Source: an uncultured Oscillospiraceae bacterium (GTDB taxonomy: Bacteria; Bacillota; Clostridia; Oscillospirales; Oscillospiraceae). From it: 64,000 bases of DNA. Location of the stretch: contig CANRIW010000001.1 in NCBI GenBank assembly GCA_947630785.1, forward strand, positions 161,811 through 225,810, in the 5' to 3' direction. The notes beneath the pieces are model-generated. The model did not search any database. It saw only the letters and a list, made by a program, of their open reading frames with translations, and was not told the origin of the DNA. Positions within the stretch are counted from its first letter, which is position 1, and each line of letters begins with the position of its first letter. Made by a program: the position numbers and the translations under genes. Shown here piece by piece: positions 33,020 through 42,181 of this stretch.

Positions 33020-33724
33020 ATGGTGAGGATCGCGATCGTGGAGGACGATCTGGCTGACGCGAAGCGGCTGGCGGATTGTCTGGTGCGCTTTCAGAAAGAG
33101 CAGGAGGAGAACTTTACCGTCTGGAATTTCACCAATCCGGCAGAGTTTTTGGACACCTACGGCTCGGGATATGACCTGGTCTTTCTGGACATCGAGCTGC
33201 CTGTATTCAACGGCATGGAGGTGGCCCGCCAGCTGCGGGAGATCGACGCGGTGGTCACCCTTGTGTTCATCACCAATATGGAGCAGTACGCGGTCAGCGG
33301 TTATGAGGTGGAGGCCCTTGACTTTGTGGTGAAGCCCATCAACTATTACCGCTTCTCCTCCATGATGCGCAGGGCCCTCCAGCATATCGGCCGCCGCGCC
33401 GAAAAAGAGGTCATCGTCCAGTCCGCTGGCAGCTTCACCCGGCTGCGGGTCTCCCAGGTGTTTTACGTGGAGATCCGGGATCATCTGCTGATCTACCACA
33501 CCGATCAGGGCAGGTTCGAGTCTTGGGGCAAAATGGGAGATCTGGAGGCCGAACTGGCTCCCCATGGCTTTGTCCGGTGCAGCAGCTCTCACCTGGTCAA
33601 CCTGCGCCACATCGTCTGCCTGGAGGGAAACAGCGTGAACGTGGCCGGGACCCAGCTGCCCATCAGCCAGCGCAGGCGCAAGGCGTTTTTTGCCAGCGTC
33701 ACCGACTATCTCAGCGGGAAATGA
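33020..33724 (+). CDS. LytTR response regulator, AgrA-like (1)
   Basis: This 234-residue regulator combines a CheY-like receiver (residues 1-120) with a LytTR DNA-binding domain (about 135-234). The acidic pocket reads EDD at the start, and the phosphoacceptor is Asp57 in VFLDIELP. Conserved T/K positions appear as FITN near 85 and KP near 105. The LytTR half includes VLYVEIRDHLLIYHTD-type residues, with FVRCSSSHLVNLRHI near 190-205. ATG 33020 follows GAGGGGG. It is divergently paired with a GH3 operon whose promoter bears a 21-bp direct repeat, the geometry that LytTR regulators bind. The cognate kinase follows 24 bp downstream. Confidence 0.92.
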   Translation: MVRIAIVEDDLADAKRLADCLVRFQKEQEENFTVWNFTNPAEFLDTYGSGYDLVFLDIELPVFNGMEVARQLREIDAVVTLVFITNMEQYAVSGYEVEALDFVVKPINYYRFSSMMRRALQHIGRRAEKEVIVQSAGSFTRLRVSQVFYVEIRDHLLIYHTDQGRFESWGKMGDLEAELAPHGFVRCSSSHLVNLRHIVCLEGNSVNVAGTQLPISQRRRKAFFASVTDYLSGK

Positions 33725-33748
33725 TCATCTGAAAAAGGGGGAACGGTT

Positions 33749-35092
33749 ATGGCCCCGACTGATTTTGTCGGCATGCTGTTGTTCCATTTTAAGTTTCTGG
33801 ATATTTTCGTCGCCTTTTCCTCCGCCACCCTGCTCTTTGCCTATCACTGTGAGAAGCGCCCCAATTTTTGGCCCCGGGCGGTCGGCATATTCGTATTCGT
33901 CCGTGTGCTCTGCCTGATCTTCGCCTATACCTATGGCGGCAGCATCGCCCTGGAGGCGTTCTACTCCGGCATCCTGATCATCCTGCTGCTGGTGGGATTG
34001 AGCCTCTGCTACGACGAGAAGCCGTGGAACCTGGTGTTCTACTTCTGCTGCGGCTTCATGACCTGGTACATCACGGACCGCCTCTTTTTGGTGATCGCCT
34101 CCCTGTGCCGGCTGAACAGCACGCTCAACACCTACTTTGTGGAGGGCACCGTTCCCCACATCCTGCTCTACATCGGCAGTTTCATCGTGACCTATCTGTT
34201 CATCTTCTTCGCCGTCAGCCGCAGGATGAAGCGGCTCAGCGGCAGCGAGATCCCCATGCAGAACGCCCTGCTGTCCCTTCTGCTGGTGTGTATCCTGACC
34301 CCCATCTTCTACTTTGAGAGCCAGGTCATCGCCAACTACAACCTGTTCTTCTACAATCTGCTGAACGCGGGGGAGATCGTGTTCTACGTGTTCATGCTGG
34401 TCCTGCAGGTGCTGACGCTGGACGAGGCCAACGAGCGCGCCAAATTCCACACGGCCCAGATGCTGTGGCGGGAGGAGGAAAAGCAGTACAGGCTCACCAA
34501 GGAGAACATCGACGCGCTCAACATCAAATGCCACGATCTGAAGCACCAGATCCGGGACCTGCGGGAGACCGGCCAGGTGGACCCGGCCTATCTGGACGGC
34601 CTGGAGCGCTCGGTCTCCATCTACAACAGCGCCGTCCGCACCGGGAACGAGACGCTGGATGTGGTGCTTACCGACAAGCGCCTGCACTGCACCACCCATG
34701 ACATCCAGTTCACCTGTATGGCCGAGGGCGGGAAGCTGGACTTCATGGAGGGGATGGACATCTTCTCCCTGTTCGGCAATATCCTAGACAACGCCATCGA
34801 GTGCGAGGAGGGCCTGCCGGCGGAGGCCCGCTTTATCCACCTGTCCGTCCGGGGCGCCAACCAGCTGCTCCTGATCCACGCGGAGAACCGCTTTGAGGGA
34901 ACGCTGGAGATAAAAGACGGACTCCCCGCCACGACGAAGCGGGATAAGGAATACCACGGGTACGGGATGCGCAGCATCAAGCGAATCGTGGAAAAATACG
35001 GCGGCAATTTCACCATCTCCGCAGAGGACCAGCTGTTTCAGATCGACATCATGCTTCCGATCCCGGCCTCCGCGCGGAAGGAAAACGTTTGA
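33749..35092 (+). CDS. AgrC-like sensor histidine kinase (1)
   Basis: This 447-residue membrane kinase has about six transmembrane helices in residues 8-225, then a short coiled linker and a GHKL catalytic domain. The likely phosphoacceptor is His262 in NIKCHDLKHQ, an AgrC/DHp-type H-box. The N-box reads GNILDNAIECEEGL near 345, and the ATP lid reads YGMRSIKRIVEKYGG near 410. It follows its regulator by 24 bp with AAAGGGGG ahead of ATG 33749. No AgrB/AgrD peptide genes are present, so what it senses is open; the surrounding glycan enzymes make an extracellular glycan or envelope signal plausible. Confidence 0.9.
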   Translation: MAPTDFVGMLLFHFKFLDIFVAFSSATLLFAYHCEKRPNFWPRAVGIFVFVRVLCLIFAYTYGGSIALEAFYSGILIILLLVGLSLCYDEKPWNLVFYFCCGFMTWYITDRLFLVIASLCRLNSTLNTYFVEGTVPHILLYIGSFIVTYLFIFFAVSRRMKRLSGSEIPMQNALLSLLLVCILTPIFYFESQVIANYNLFFYNLLNAGEIVFYVFMLVLQVLTLDEANERAKFHTAQMLWREEEKQYRLTKENIDALNIKCHDLKHQIRDLRETGQVDPAYLDGLERSVSIYNSAVRTGNETLDVVLTDKRLHCTTHDIQFTCMAEGGKLDFMEGMDIFSLFGNILDNAIECEEGLPAEARFIHLSVRGANQLLLIHAENRFEGTLEIKDGLPATTKRDKEYHGYGMRSIKRIVEKYGGNFTISAEDQLFQIDIMLPIPASARKENV

Positions 35093-35119
35093 TTCCGAAG
35101 CTGAAAGGGGGCGCGGAGC

Positions 35120-36892
35120 ATGAGACGCTGGCGGCTGCTCCCGGCACTGCTCTGCCTTCTGCTCCTGTGCGCCTGCGGAAGCCCGGCCGCGCCCGGCGCG
35201 TCCTACTGCCGGGTGGTGCTGGAGGAGGGGGAGGGGTTTACCTGCGGCGACTACGCGCTCACCGTGGCCTCCGGAGAGGACGCGTCCTTTCTGATCCGGT
35301 GCGAGGACGGCTATGCCGTCACCGGGGCGGACTGCGGGGAGTACACCCTTGCCCCCGCGGCGAACGGCGGCGCCGTGCTGACCATCCCCCGCGTGCGGTA
35401 CTCCACCGTGGTCTCCCTCACCGTGATCCACAACGATACGGTGATCCGTTATGATATCAACGACGGCTCCGGCGCTCCCGCCGTGGAGGTCCCGGTGACC
35501 CCCTCCCATCTGCGCTGGAACACCGCGACGGATCTGTTTGACCGGCCGGGCTGGACCCAGACGTGCTGGAACACCCGCGCGGACGGCTCCGGCGTCTCCG
35601 TGGGGCTGGGCAGCCGGACGGAGGCCGCGGAGGGGCTGACCCTGTACGCCCAGTGGAGCCGGTGGTCCCCGGCGGAGCTGTTCCGGTGGGAGAGCGGCCC
35701 GGACGGAGCCTCCGTCACCGGCTACCTTGGGGCGGAGGATGTGATCACCGTCCCGGCGGAGCTGGGCGGACTGCCGGTCCGGCGCATCGCGGCGGACGCG
35801 TTCCTGAATGTGGGCTGCGCGGCCGTGATCCTGCCCGATACGCTGTATGCCCTGGAGGATGGGGCCTTCCGCGGCTGCGCCCTGTCGGAGCTGTATCTTT
35901 TCGACAACATCCGCTCCATCGGGGATCCGGCCTTCGAGGGCTGTGAGGAGCTTGCCACCCTGCATCTGAACGCCGTGGAGGCGCCCGTATACAGCGGCAC
36001 CTATTTTGACACCTTCCAGGACAAATTCGACCGGCTGCTGAGTCTGAGAGACAAAAAGAAGATCGTCCTGTTTGCCGGGTCCTCTGTCCGCTTCGGATAT
36101 GACAGCGCCGCGCTGGACGCCGCCTTCCCGGAGTATGAGATCGTCAACATGGGTGTGTTTGCCTACACCAGCGCCATGCCCCAGATGGATATCATCCTCA
36201 CCTGCATGGGGGAGGGGGATATCCTGCTGCACAGCCCGGAGTTCGATGTGGCGGAGTTCCAGTTCTGCGCCAGCGGCGACATCGAGTACCGTTTTTTCAA
36301 CATGATGGAGTCCAACTACGACGCGCTGGCCCTGCTGGACCTGCGGCGGTATGGGGCGGTGTTCACCCCGCTGGGGAAATACCTGACGGTCAAGGACCCG
36401 ATGGCAAAGAAGAGCTACGCCCTGTCGCCCTCCGCCTTTGACGAGGACGGGAACCCGGTGAGCAGCCCCAGCTACAACGAGTACGGGGACTATGTGGTAT
36501 ACCGGCCCAACGCCTCCTCAGCTCTGCCGGTCTATGGCACGCCGGTCCTCTATACGGTCGCCGCGTTCCCGAAGGAGACGTATCTCGATCCGCTGAACAG
36601 GATGTACCAGCGCTTTCTGGAAAAGGGGACCAGGGTGTATTACACCTATTCTCCCCGCAACCGTCTGGCCCTCTCCGACGCCAGTACGCCGGAGGCACGG
36701 GCGGAGCTGGACCGGTATCTGCGGGAGAATCTCCGGGTCCCCATCATCACGGAGCTGGAGGACTCCCTGTGGAGCGGCGTCTACCTTTACGGCACGGACA
36801 ACCATCTGTCCACCGAGGGGGCGGCGATCCATACCGGGCAGATCATCGCCGCCCTTAAAGCGGCGATGGGAGAGGAAACGCCGGCAGGGTAA
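35120..36892 (+). CDS. lipoprotein with BspA-type leucine-rich repeats and SGNH-hydrolase-like domain
   Basis: The 590-residue protein starts with a lipoprotein signal (LLLLCACGSP, Cys near residue 19). Residues 30-180 contain an InlB-type repeat remnant ending GLTLYAQWS. About 200-290 holds BspA-like leucine-rich repeats (VITVPAELGGLPVRRIAADAF, VILPDTLYALEDGAF). From about 310 the sequence resembles SGNH/DltD-AlgX-type hydrolases: an FAGSSVRFGYDS block with a possible nucleophile serine, and GTDNHLSTEGA near 560 supplying Asp/His. Such domains add or remove O-acyl groups on wall or exopolysaccharides. It lies inside a five-gene operon between two regulator/kinase pairs. The enzymatic assignment is by motif only. 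Confidence 0.65.
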   Translation: MRRWRLLPALLCLLLLCACGSPAAPGASYCRVVLEEGEGFTCGDYALTVASGEDASFLIRCEDGYAVTGADCGEYTLAPAANGGAVLTIPRVRYSTVVSLTVIHNDTVIRYDINDGSGAPAVEVPVTPSHLRWNTATDLFDRPGWTQTCWNTRADGSGVSVGLGSRTEAAEGLTLYAQWSRWSPAELFRWESGPDGASVTGYLGAEDVITVPAELGGLPVRRIAADAFLNVGCAAVILPDTLYALEDGAFRGCALSELYLFDNIRSIGDPAFEGCEELATLHLNAVEAPVYSGTYFDTFQDKFDRLLSLRDKKKIVLFAGSSVRFGYDSAALDAAFPEYEIVNMGVFAYTSAMPQMDIILTCMGEGDILLHSPEFDVAEFQFCASGDIEYRFFNMMESNYDALALLDLRRYGAVFTPLGKYLTVKDPMAKKSYALSPSAFDEDGNPVSSPSYNEYGDYVVYRPNASSALPVYGTPVLYTVAAFPKETYLDPLNRMYQRFLEKGTRVYYTYSPRNRLALSDASTPEARAELDRYLRENLRVPIITELEDSLWSGVYLYGTDNHLSTEGAAIHTGQIIAALKAAMGEETPAG

Positions 36893-36935
36893 AGGCCGGG
36901 GAGCAGCGTATTTCGCACAGAACGGGGGGAAAAAT

Positions 36936-37652
36936 GTGAGGAACATCGCCATCGTAGAGGATGAGGACGCTGCCGCCCAGCGGCTGGAGGAATATGTGCG
37001 GCGGTATGCCGCCGAGTCCGGGCAGGAGTTCAGCATCGTCCGTTTCCGGAACGGCGCGGAATTCCTCCGGGGCTACCAGACAGTGTTTTCAGTGGTGTTC
37101 ATGGACATCCAGATGCCGGAAAAGAACGGCATGGACACCGCCATCGAGCTGCGGAAGCACGACAGGAACGTCTCCCTCATGTTCATCACCAACCTGGCCC
37201 AGTACGCCCTGCGGGGCTACGAGGTGGACGCGGTGAGCTATCTGCTCAAGCCGGTGAGCTATTTCGACTTCTCCCTGAAGTTCAAGAAGGCCCTGGATAT
37301 CTACCTGATGAACGAGGAGCGGGCCTTTACGGTGAACACGCCGGGCGGGCTGTGCCGCATCTCCACCGATAAGCTGATGTACGTGGAGATCATCCGCCAC
37401 CGGCTGTACTACCACCTGATCGACGACGTGATCGAGATGACCGGCATCCTTTCCAACGTGGAGCGGGAGCTCAGCGCCCACGGCTTTCTGCGCTGCAACA
37501 AGTGCTACCTGGTGAACCCCAAGTTCATTGTGAAGGTGAAGGGGTACGACGTGCAGGTGGGCAACACGACGCTGCAGATCAGCCGGCCCCGGCGGGCCGA
37601 GTTCATGGCGGAGCTGGCCGACTGGTACGCCGGTTCCAGAGGGGAGGGCTGA
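36936..37652 (+). CDS. LytTR response regulator, AgrA-like (2)
   Basis: This 238-residue regulator has a receiver with VEDED at the N-terminus, Asp57 in VFMDIQMPEKNG, FITNLAQYALRGYEVDAVSYLLKPVSY near 85-110, and a C-terminal LytTR domain (LMYVEIIRHRLYYHLI, FLRCNKCYLVNPKFI). It starts at GTG 36936 behind GGGGGG. Its spacing from the kinase that follows is only 2 bp. It is clearly paralogous to the regulators at 33020 and 47927; all three place the phosphoacceptor at residue 57. Confidence 0.92.
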   Translation: MRNIAIVEDEDAAAQRLEEYVRRYAAESGQEFSIVRFRNGAEFLRGYQTVFSVVFMDIQMPEKNGMDTAIELRKHDRNVSLMFITNLAQYALRGYEVDAVSYLLKPVSYFDFSLKFKKALDIYLMNEERAFTVNTPGGLCRISTDKLMYVEIIRHRLYYHLIDDVIEMTGILSNVERELSAHGFLRCNKCYLVNPKFIVKVKGYDVQVGNTTLQISRPRRAEFMAELADWYAGSRGEG

Positions 37653-37654
37653 GC

Positions 37655-39052
37655 ATGGAGTTCTGGTTCGTTTACCGGGCAATCATCCTGGAGTTCCTGT
37701 TTGAGCTGTATGTATTCTATGTCCTCGCCGCCGGGAAGCTGGACCGGGCGCCCCGGTTCCCCCTGCGTTTTCTGGCGGGGGCGGCGGCCATGCTGGCCAT
37801 CGCACTGCCGGCGGCCCGGGTCTATCAGGCCGTCGGGAACAACGTGTGGGGCCGCAGCTTTCTCTACCTGTTCCTGTTCGCCGCTTCGGTGCTCCAGATG
37901 GGCTTCTGCTTCGAGGAGCGGCGCTCCACGGTGCTGTTCTGCTGTTCCATGGCCTATGCCGCCCAGAACATGACCTACAAGCTGTTCCTGCTGCTGTGGT
38001 GCGGCCTGCGGCAGCTGCGGGTGTGCGACGGGTGGGGGGACCGGTACGAGCTGTATTACCATCTGCTGTACTACGCCTTCTTCTTCGCGGCGGCCGCGGC
38101 GGTGTACTTCCTCCTGGTGCGCCGGCTGCTGCCCTACCTGTCCAACCGGCGGGTGGACCAGGGCCTGCTGGCCCTGTCCCTGCTGATCCTGGGCCTGACG
38201 GTGATCCTGTGCTCCTTTGAGGACATCTACTTCGGCGCCCTCACCGTGGGTGGGGAGAACCGGTTCGAGGTGTGGGAGTACTTCGTGTTGCGCCAGACGG
38301 GGAACTGCTTCTCGGTGGTGTGCTGCGCCGTGGTGCTGCTGCTCAGCTTCAAAACGGTGGAGGGCAAGGAGCTCCAGCAGCAGCTGGCCTACCTCCGCCA
38401 CGCCATCCACCAGAGCCAGCGGCAGTATGAGATCTCCAAGGACACCATCGATCTCATCAACGTGAAGTGCCACGACATCCGCTACCGGCTGGGGACCATG
38501 GCCTCCACCAGGGACGGGATGACGGCGGAGGCGGTGGACGACCTGCAGAAGTCTATCTCAATCTACGATTCCGCCGTGGAGACGGGCAACCACCTGCTGG
38601 ACGTACTGCTCACCGAAAAGAGCCTCTACTGCGAGCAGAACGGCATCACCTTCTCCTGTATGGCCGACGGAGCGCGGCTGTCCTTCCTCCGAGACGGCGA
38701 TCTCTACTGTCTGTTCGGCAACATCATCGACAACGCCCTGGAGGCCGCACGCCGGGTGCCCGACCGGGAGCGCCGGGTGGTGAACCTGGTGGTGAAAGCC
38801 CGGGGGGACATCCTCCTCATCCAGGAGGACAACTACTTTGAAGGGGAGCTGGAGTTCAGAGACGGCCTGCCCCAGACCACCAAGGGGGACAGGGGGTATC
38901 ACGGCTTCGGGATGCAGTCCATCCGCATGATCGTCCGCCAGTACGGCGGGGAGATGACCGCCTCGGCGGAGAACGGGGTGTTCCACCTGAACATCCTGTT
39001 CGGACTGGACGGGGAGAGCGGTCCAGCATCTGGAATCGGAGCGACAGAATAA
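37655..39052 (+). CDS. AgrC-like sensor histidine kinase (2)
   Basis: This 465-residue kinase has about six membrane helices over residues 5-235 and a GHKL domain. The H-box is INVKCHDIRYRL with His273, the N-box is GNIIDNALEAARRV near 360, and the lid is FGMQSIRMIVRQYGGEM near 420. ATG 37655 follows GGGGAGGG. The gene ends the five-gene operon. Its stop codon sits within the distal half of a possible LytTR repeat for the following lichenase operon, and a terminator hairpin lies 19 bp downstream. Confidence 0.9.
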   Translation: MEFWFVYRAIILEFLFELYVFYVLAAGKLDRAPRFPLRFLAGAAAMLAIALPAARVYQAVGNNVWGRSFLYLFLFAASVLQMGFCFEERRSTVLFCCSMAYAAQNMTYKLFLLLWCGLRQLRVCDGWGDRYELYYHLLYYAFFFAAAAAVYFLLVRRLLPYLSNRRVDQGLLALSLLILGLTVILCSFEDIYFGALTVGGENRFEVWEYFVLRQTGNCFSVVCCAVVLLLSFKTVEGKELQQQLAYLRHAIHQSQRQYEISKDTIDLINVKCHDIRYRLGTMASTRDGMTAEAVDDLQKSISIYDSAVETGNHLLDVLLTEKSLYCEQNGITFSCMADGARLSFLRDGDLYCLFGNIIDNALEAARRVPDRERRVVNLVVKARGDILLIQEDNYFEGELEFRDGLPQTTKGDRGYHGFGMQSIRMIVRQYGGEMTASAENGVFHLNILFGLDGESGPASGIGATE

Positions 39053-39077
39053 GTAATTAAAACGCAGTTTGAGGAAC
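39044..39077 (+). promoter_or_regulatory. possible LytTR-type repeat upstream of the lichenase operon
   Basis: ACAGAATAAGTAAT (39044) and GCAGTTTGAGGAAC (39064-39077) resemble the island motif in their first half. The second ends 5 bp before a -35, as at the other sites, but the period is 20 rather than 21 bp and the 3' halves are poor. Confidence 0.4.
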
Positions 39078-39106
39078 GCCCATTGTCAACGGGCGTTCCT
39101 CTTTTT
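39071..39106 (+). terminator. intrinsic terminator of the regulator/kinase operon
   Basis: GAGGAACGCCC (39071-39081) pairs perfectly with 39091-39101, followed by TTTTT. The loop and T-run double as promoter elements of the next operon. Confidence 0.85.
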
Positions 39107-39111
39107 ATAAT
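39083..39111 (+). promoter_or_regulatory. sigma-A promoter of the lichenase-GT2-GH3 operon
   Basis: TTGTCA (39083-39088), a 17-bp spacer and a consensus TATAAT (39106-39111). The -35 lies in the terminator loop and the -10 uses the last T of the terminator. Confidence 0.8.
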
Positions 39112-39186
39112 GCGGCCAGAACTCCGGACCGATACGCGCAAAGGCGCGCGTTGGGCGGAAGAATAACGGAAAAGGAGCGAATCCAC

Positions 39187-40773
39187 ATGAAAAAGAAAGT
39201 CCTCGCGATGCTTCTGGCTGCGGCCATGCTGCTGACCCTGTGCGCCTGCGGGCCCAAGGATCCCAATGTCGGCCCCGCCAGCAACCCCGGCACCGAGCCC
39301 ACCCAGCCCGGCGGCGAGCAGCCCTCCGAGGCCCCTGTGGACCCCGACGCCCCCTTCGGCGGCGAGATGCTGGTGGACTTTGCAAACGGCGCCGACCCCA
39401 CCGGCAACGTGTTCGCCTCTGACGGCTGGTCCAACGGTAGCGTGTTCAACACTTTCTGGAAGGCCGACTATATGACCTACTCCGACGGCCAGATGCACTT
39501 AGGGATCGGCGACGCCAACGGCGAGGTGGAGCAGGGCTACTACTCCGGCGAGGCCCGCACCAACCTGTACTACGGCTTCGGCGACTATGTGGTCAGCATG
39601 AAGCCCGCCAAGGTGGAGGGCACCGCCAGCACCTTCTTCACCTGCACCGGCCCCTATGACATCAACGCCGACGGCGAGGAGAACCCCTGGGACGAGATCG
39701 ACATCGAATTCCTCGGCAAGGACACCACCGGCGTCCAGTTCAACTACTTCGTCAACGGCCAGGGCGGCCATGAGTACTGGTACGACCTGGGCTTTGACGC
39801 CAGCGAGGAGTTCCATGAGTACGGCTTCCGCTGGACCCAGGATTCCATCACCTGGTATGTGGACGGCGAGGGCGTCTACACCGTCACTGCCTCCGCGGAT
39901 AACCCCCTGCCCTCCACCCCCGGCCGCATCCTGATGAACTACTGGTGCGGTACCACCGACGCCGAGGGCTGGATGGGCAAGTACGAGCTCTCTGACGCCA
40001 CCGCCGACTACAAGTATGTGAAGACCTCCGCCGTGGGCGCCCCCCTGATCCCCGACAACGGCGAGTACCGGGTGGCCTTTACCAACGGCTTCCCCGAGGA
40101 CGGCAGCTGCTTCGCCTCCGACGGCTGGTCCAACGGCAGCGTGTTCAACACCTTCTGGAAGGGCGACATGGCCACCTTCAGCGACGGCCAGCTGCATCTG
40201 CACATCTCCGACGCCAACGGCGAGGTGGAGCAGGGCTACTACTCCGGCGAGACCCGCACCAACCTCCACTACGGCTTCGGCAACTACCGGGTCAGCATGA
40301 AGCCCGCCAAGGCGGAGGGTACCGCCAGCACCTTCTTTACCTGCACCGGCAACTATGACATCGGCCTGGACGGCAACCCCAACCCCTGGGACGAGATCGA
40401 CATCGAGTTCCTTGGCAAGGACACCACCGGCGTGCAGTTCAACTACTTCGTCAACGGCGAGGGCGGCCACGAGCACTGGTATGAGCTGGGCTTCGACGCC
40501 AGCGAGGACTTCCATGAGTACGGCTTTGACTGGACCGAGGACTCCATCACCTGGTACGTGGACGGCCAGGCGGTCTACTCCGTCACCACCGCCGACAACG
40601 GCCCCCTGCCCTCCACCAACGGCCGCATCCTGATGAACTACTGGTGCGGCACCCCCGACGCCGAGGGCTGGATGGGCAAGTATGAGCTGAACGACGCCAC
40701 CGCCGATTATCAGTGGTTCAGCACCACCGCCACCGGCATCGATCTGAACGGCGGCGCTCAGGGGGCGGGCTGA
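39187..40773 (+). CDS. lipoprotein with two tandem GH16 lichenase (beta-1,3-1,4-glucanase) domains
   Basis: The 528-residue protein has a lipoprotein signal (LLTLCACGPK, Cys near 20), a Pro/Gly linker and two GH16 domains of about 200 residues each, offset by 233 residues with no gaps. Both retain the lichenase active-site motif DEIDIEF: Glu170/Asp172/Glu174 in the first and Glu403/Asp405/Glu407 in the second. The surrounding FLGKDTTGVQFNYFVNG is characteristic of Bacillus-type lichenases that cut mixed-linkage beta-glucan. ATG 39187 follows AAAGGAG. It is first in an operon with a processive GT2 synthase and a GH3 enzyme. A double-domain surface lichenase beside a synthase suggests trimming or release of a self-made glucan, though dietary cereal glucan is an alternative substrate. 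Confidence 0.9.
   Translation: MKKKVLAMLLAAAMLLTLCACGPKDPNVGPASNPGTEPTQPGGEQPSEAPVDPDAPFGGEMLVDFANGADPTGNVFASDGWSNGSVFNTFWKADYMTYSDGQMHLGIGDANGEVEQGYYSGEARTNLYYGFGDYVVSMKPAKVEGTASTFFTCTGPYDINADGEENPWDEIDIEFLGKDTTGVQFNYFVNGQGGHEYWYDLGFDASEEFHEYGFRWTQDSITWYVDGEGVYTVTASADNPLPSTPGRILMNYWCGTTDAEGWMGKYELSDATADYKYVKTSAVGAPLIPDNGEYRVAFTNGFPEDGSCFASDGWSNGSVFNTFWKGDMATFSDGQLHLHISDANGEVEQGYYSGETRTNLHYGFGNYRVSMKPAKAEGTASTFFTCTGNYDIGLDGNPNPWDEIDIEFLGKDTTGVQFNYFVNGEGGHEHWYELGFDASEDFHEYGFDWTEDSITWYVDGQAVYSVTTADNGPLPSTNGRILMNYWCGTPDAEGWMGKYELNDATADYQWFSTTATGIDLNGGAQGAG
39412..40716 (+). repeat. internal tandem duplication (699-bp period) in the lichenase gene
   Basis: About 600 bp beginning near 39412 is repeated near 40111 at a constant 699-bp offset with high DNA identity; for example GACGGCTGGTCCAACGG occurs at 39421 and 40120. 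The lack of frame-shifting gaps shows selection on both copies. Confidence 0.85.
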
Positions 40774-40842
40774 TCTGACGGCCTGCCCCGCCGTCCGACA
40801 AAAGCGCCGGCCGGAACATGGAATGAATGAGCGTGGAATGAC

Positions 40843-42165
40843 ATGGGATATCTCGGCGTAACGGCCATCGTTTTTATCGCCATCTGGCTCTGTTTCTGCC
40901 TGCTGCTGTTCCACTATGGGATATTCGCCCTCATCGGCGTCTTCCGCCGGAGGACGTATCCCCGGACGGACCGGCGGCTGAAGTACGGCGTGATCATCGC
41001 CGCCCGCAACGAGGCGGCGGTGATCGGCGCCCTGCTGGACAGCATCCGGGCGAACGACTACCCGCGGGAGCTGGTGCGGACCTTCGTGGTGGCCCACAAC
41101 TGTACCGACGATACCGCCGCCATTGCCCGGACGAAGGGGGCGGTGGTATACGAATATGACAACCCGGCGGAGCGCACAGCGGGTTACGCCTATCGCTATC
41201 TGTTCGACCGCATCCGCCGGGAGTGGAAAGACGAGGGCTTTGACGGCTTTTTCGTCATCAACGCCGACAACGTCCTCTCGCCCGACTACATCTCCCGCAT
41301 GAACGACGCATTTGTGGCCACGGAGGAGAGGCACGTCATCACCTCCTACCGCAACTCCCGCAACTTCGGCAGCAACTATATGTCCTGCCTGTACGGCATC
41401 TACTTTATCTCCGCCTGCCGGTTCGAGGCCCGGGGCCGCACCGTCTGCGACGTCAGCACCCGGGTCTCCGGCACCGGCTACCTGTTCCCCGCAGAACTGG
41501 TGGAGGGGGGCTGGGAGTATGTCACCCTCACCGAGGACTGGGAGTTCACCGCCGACCAGATCGCCCGGGGGCGCAAGATCCTCTACTGCGACGAGGCGGA
41601 GTTCTTCGATGAGCAGCCCACCACCGTCCCGGTGATGCTCCGCCAGCGCCTCCGCTGGGCCTGCGGGCACATGATCGTGTTCTTCACCCGGTTCAGGGCC
41701 CTGATGCGGGCCCTGTTCTCCCGGAAGTCCGGGCTGGACGGCAAGGGGCGGTTTTCCGCCTTCGACATCTCCGCCTCCATCCTGCCCCTGGGGGTCATCA
41801 GCGTAGCGCTGCTGATCGCGACTCTGGCCGCCATCGCCATGTGCCCCCTGTTCGGATACGACGGGGAGGCGGTCTGGGCCTGCTACGGGCGGCTGTCCCT
41901 GCTGCTGTTCACCGTCTCCTGGGCGCTGACGTCGATCTTCGCCGGGGTACTGCTCATCCTGGAGCGGCGGCGGGTCCCCAGGGTGGGGCCTGGTAAGCTG
42001 ACCGCGGCCATTCTGCTGTGGCCCCTGTTCCTGCTGATCAATGTGTTTCTCGACGTGGCCGCCCTGTTCCTGCCCAATCTGGAGTGGAAGGTCATCCCCC
42101 ATGTGGGGACGGCCGAAGAGCGGCCCATCCCCCCGGCCCCGCAAGCCGAAAAATCTGAAATCTGA
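40843..42165 (+). CDS. processive family 2 glycosyltransferase (beta-glycan synthase-like)
   Basis: The 440-residue membrane enzyme has one N-terminal helix (about 5-30), a cytoplasmic GT-A domain and three to four C-terminal helices (about 315-425). The processive-synthase motif set is present: an early Asp (NCTDD), NADN at 140-143 in the DxD position, TED at 230-232 and QRLRW at 268-272, the QxxRW motif of cellulose/hyaluronan/mixed-linkage-type synthases. There is no PilZ domain. It follows the double lichenase by 70 bp and precedes a GH3 gene by 16 bp. The product is probably a beta-glucan matching the neighbouring hydrolases; chitin-like or hyaluronan-like polymers cannot be excluded. 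The ribosome site before ATG 40843 is weak. Confidence 0.85.
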   Translation: MGYLGVTAIVFIAIWLCFCLLLFHYGIFALIGVFRRRTYPRTDRRLKYGVIIAARNEAAVIGALLDSIRANDYPRELVRTFVVAHNCTDDTAAIARTKGAVVYEYDNPAERTAGYAYRYLFDRIRREWKDEGFDGFFVINADNVLSPDYISRMNDAFVATEERHVITSYRNSRNFGSNYMSCLYGIYFISACRFEARGRTVCDVSTRVSGTGYLFPAELVEGGWEYVTLTEDWEFTADQIARGRKILYCDEAEFFDEQPTTVPVMLRQRLRWACGHMIVFFTRFRALMRALFSRKSGLDGKGRFSAFDISASILPLGVISVALLIATLAAIAMCPLFGYDGEAVWACYGRLSLLLFTVSWALTSIFAGVLLILERRRVPRVGPGKLTAAILLWPLFLLINVFLDVAALFLPNLEWKVIPHVGTAEERPIPPAPQAEKSEI

Positions 42166-42181
42166 TTCTGGAGGGATCTCT

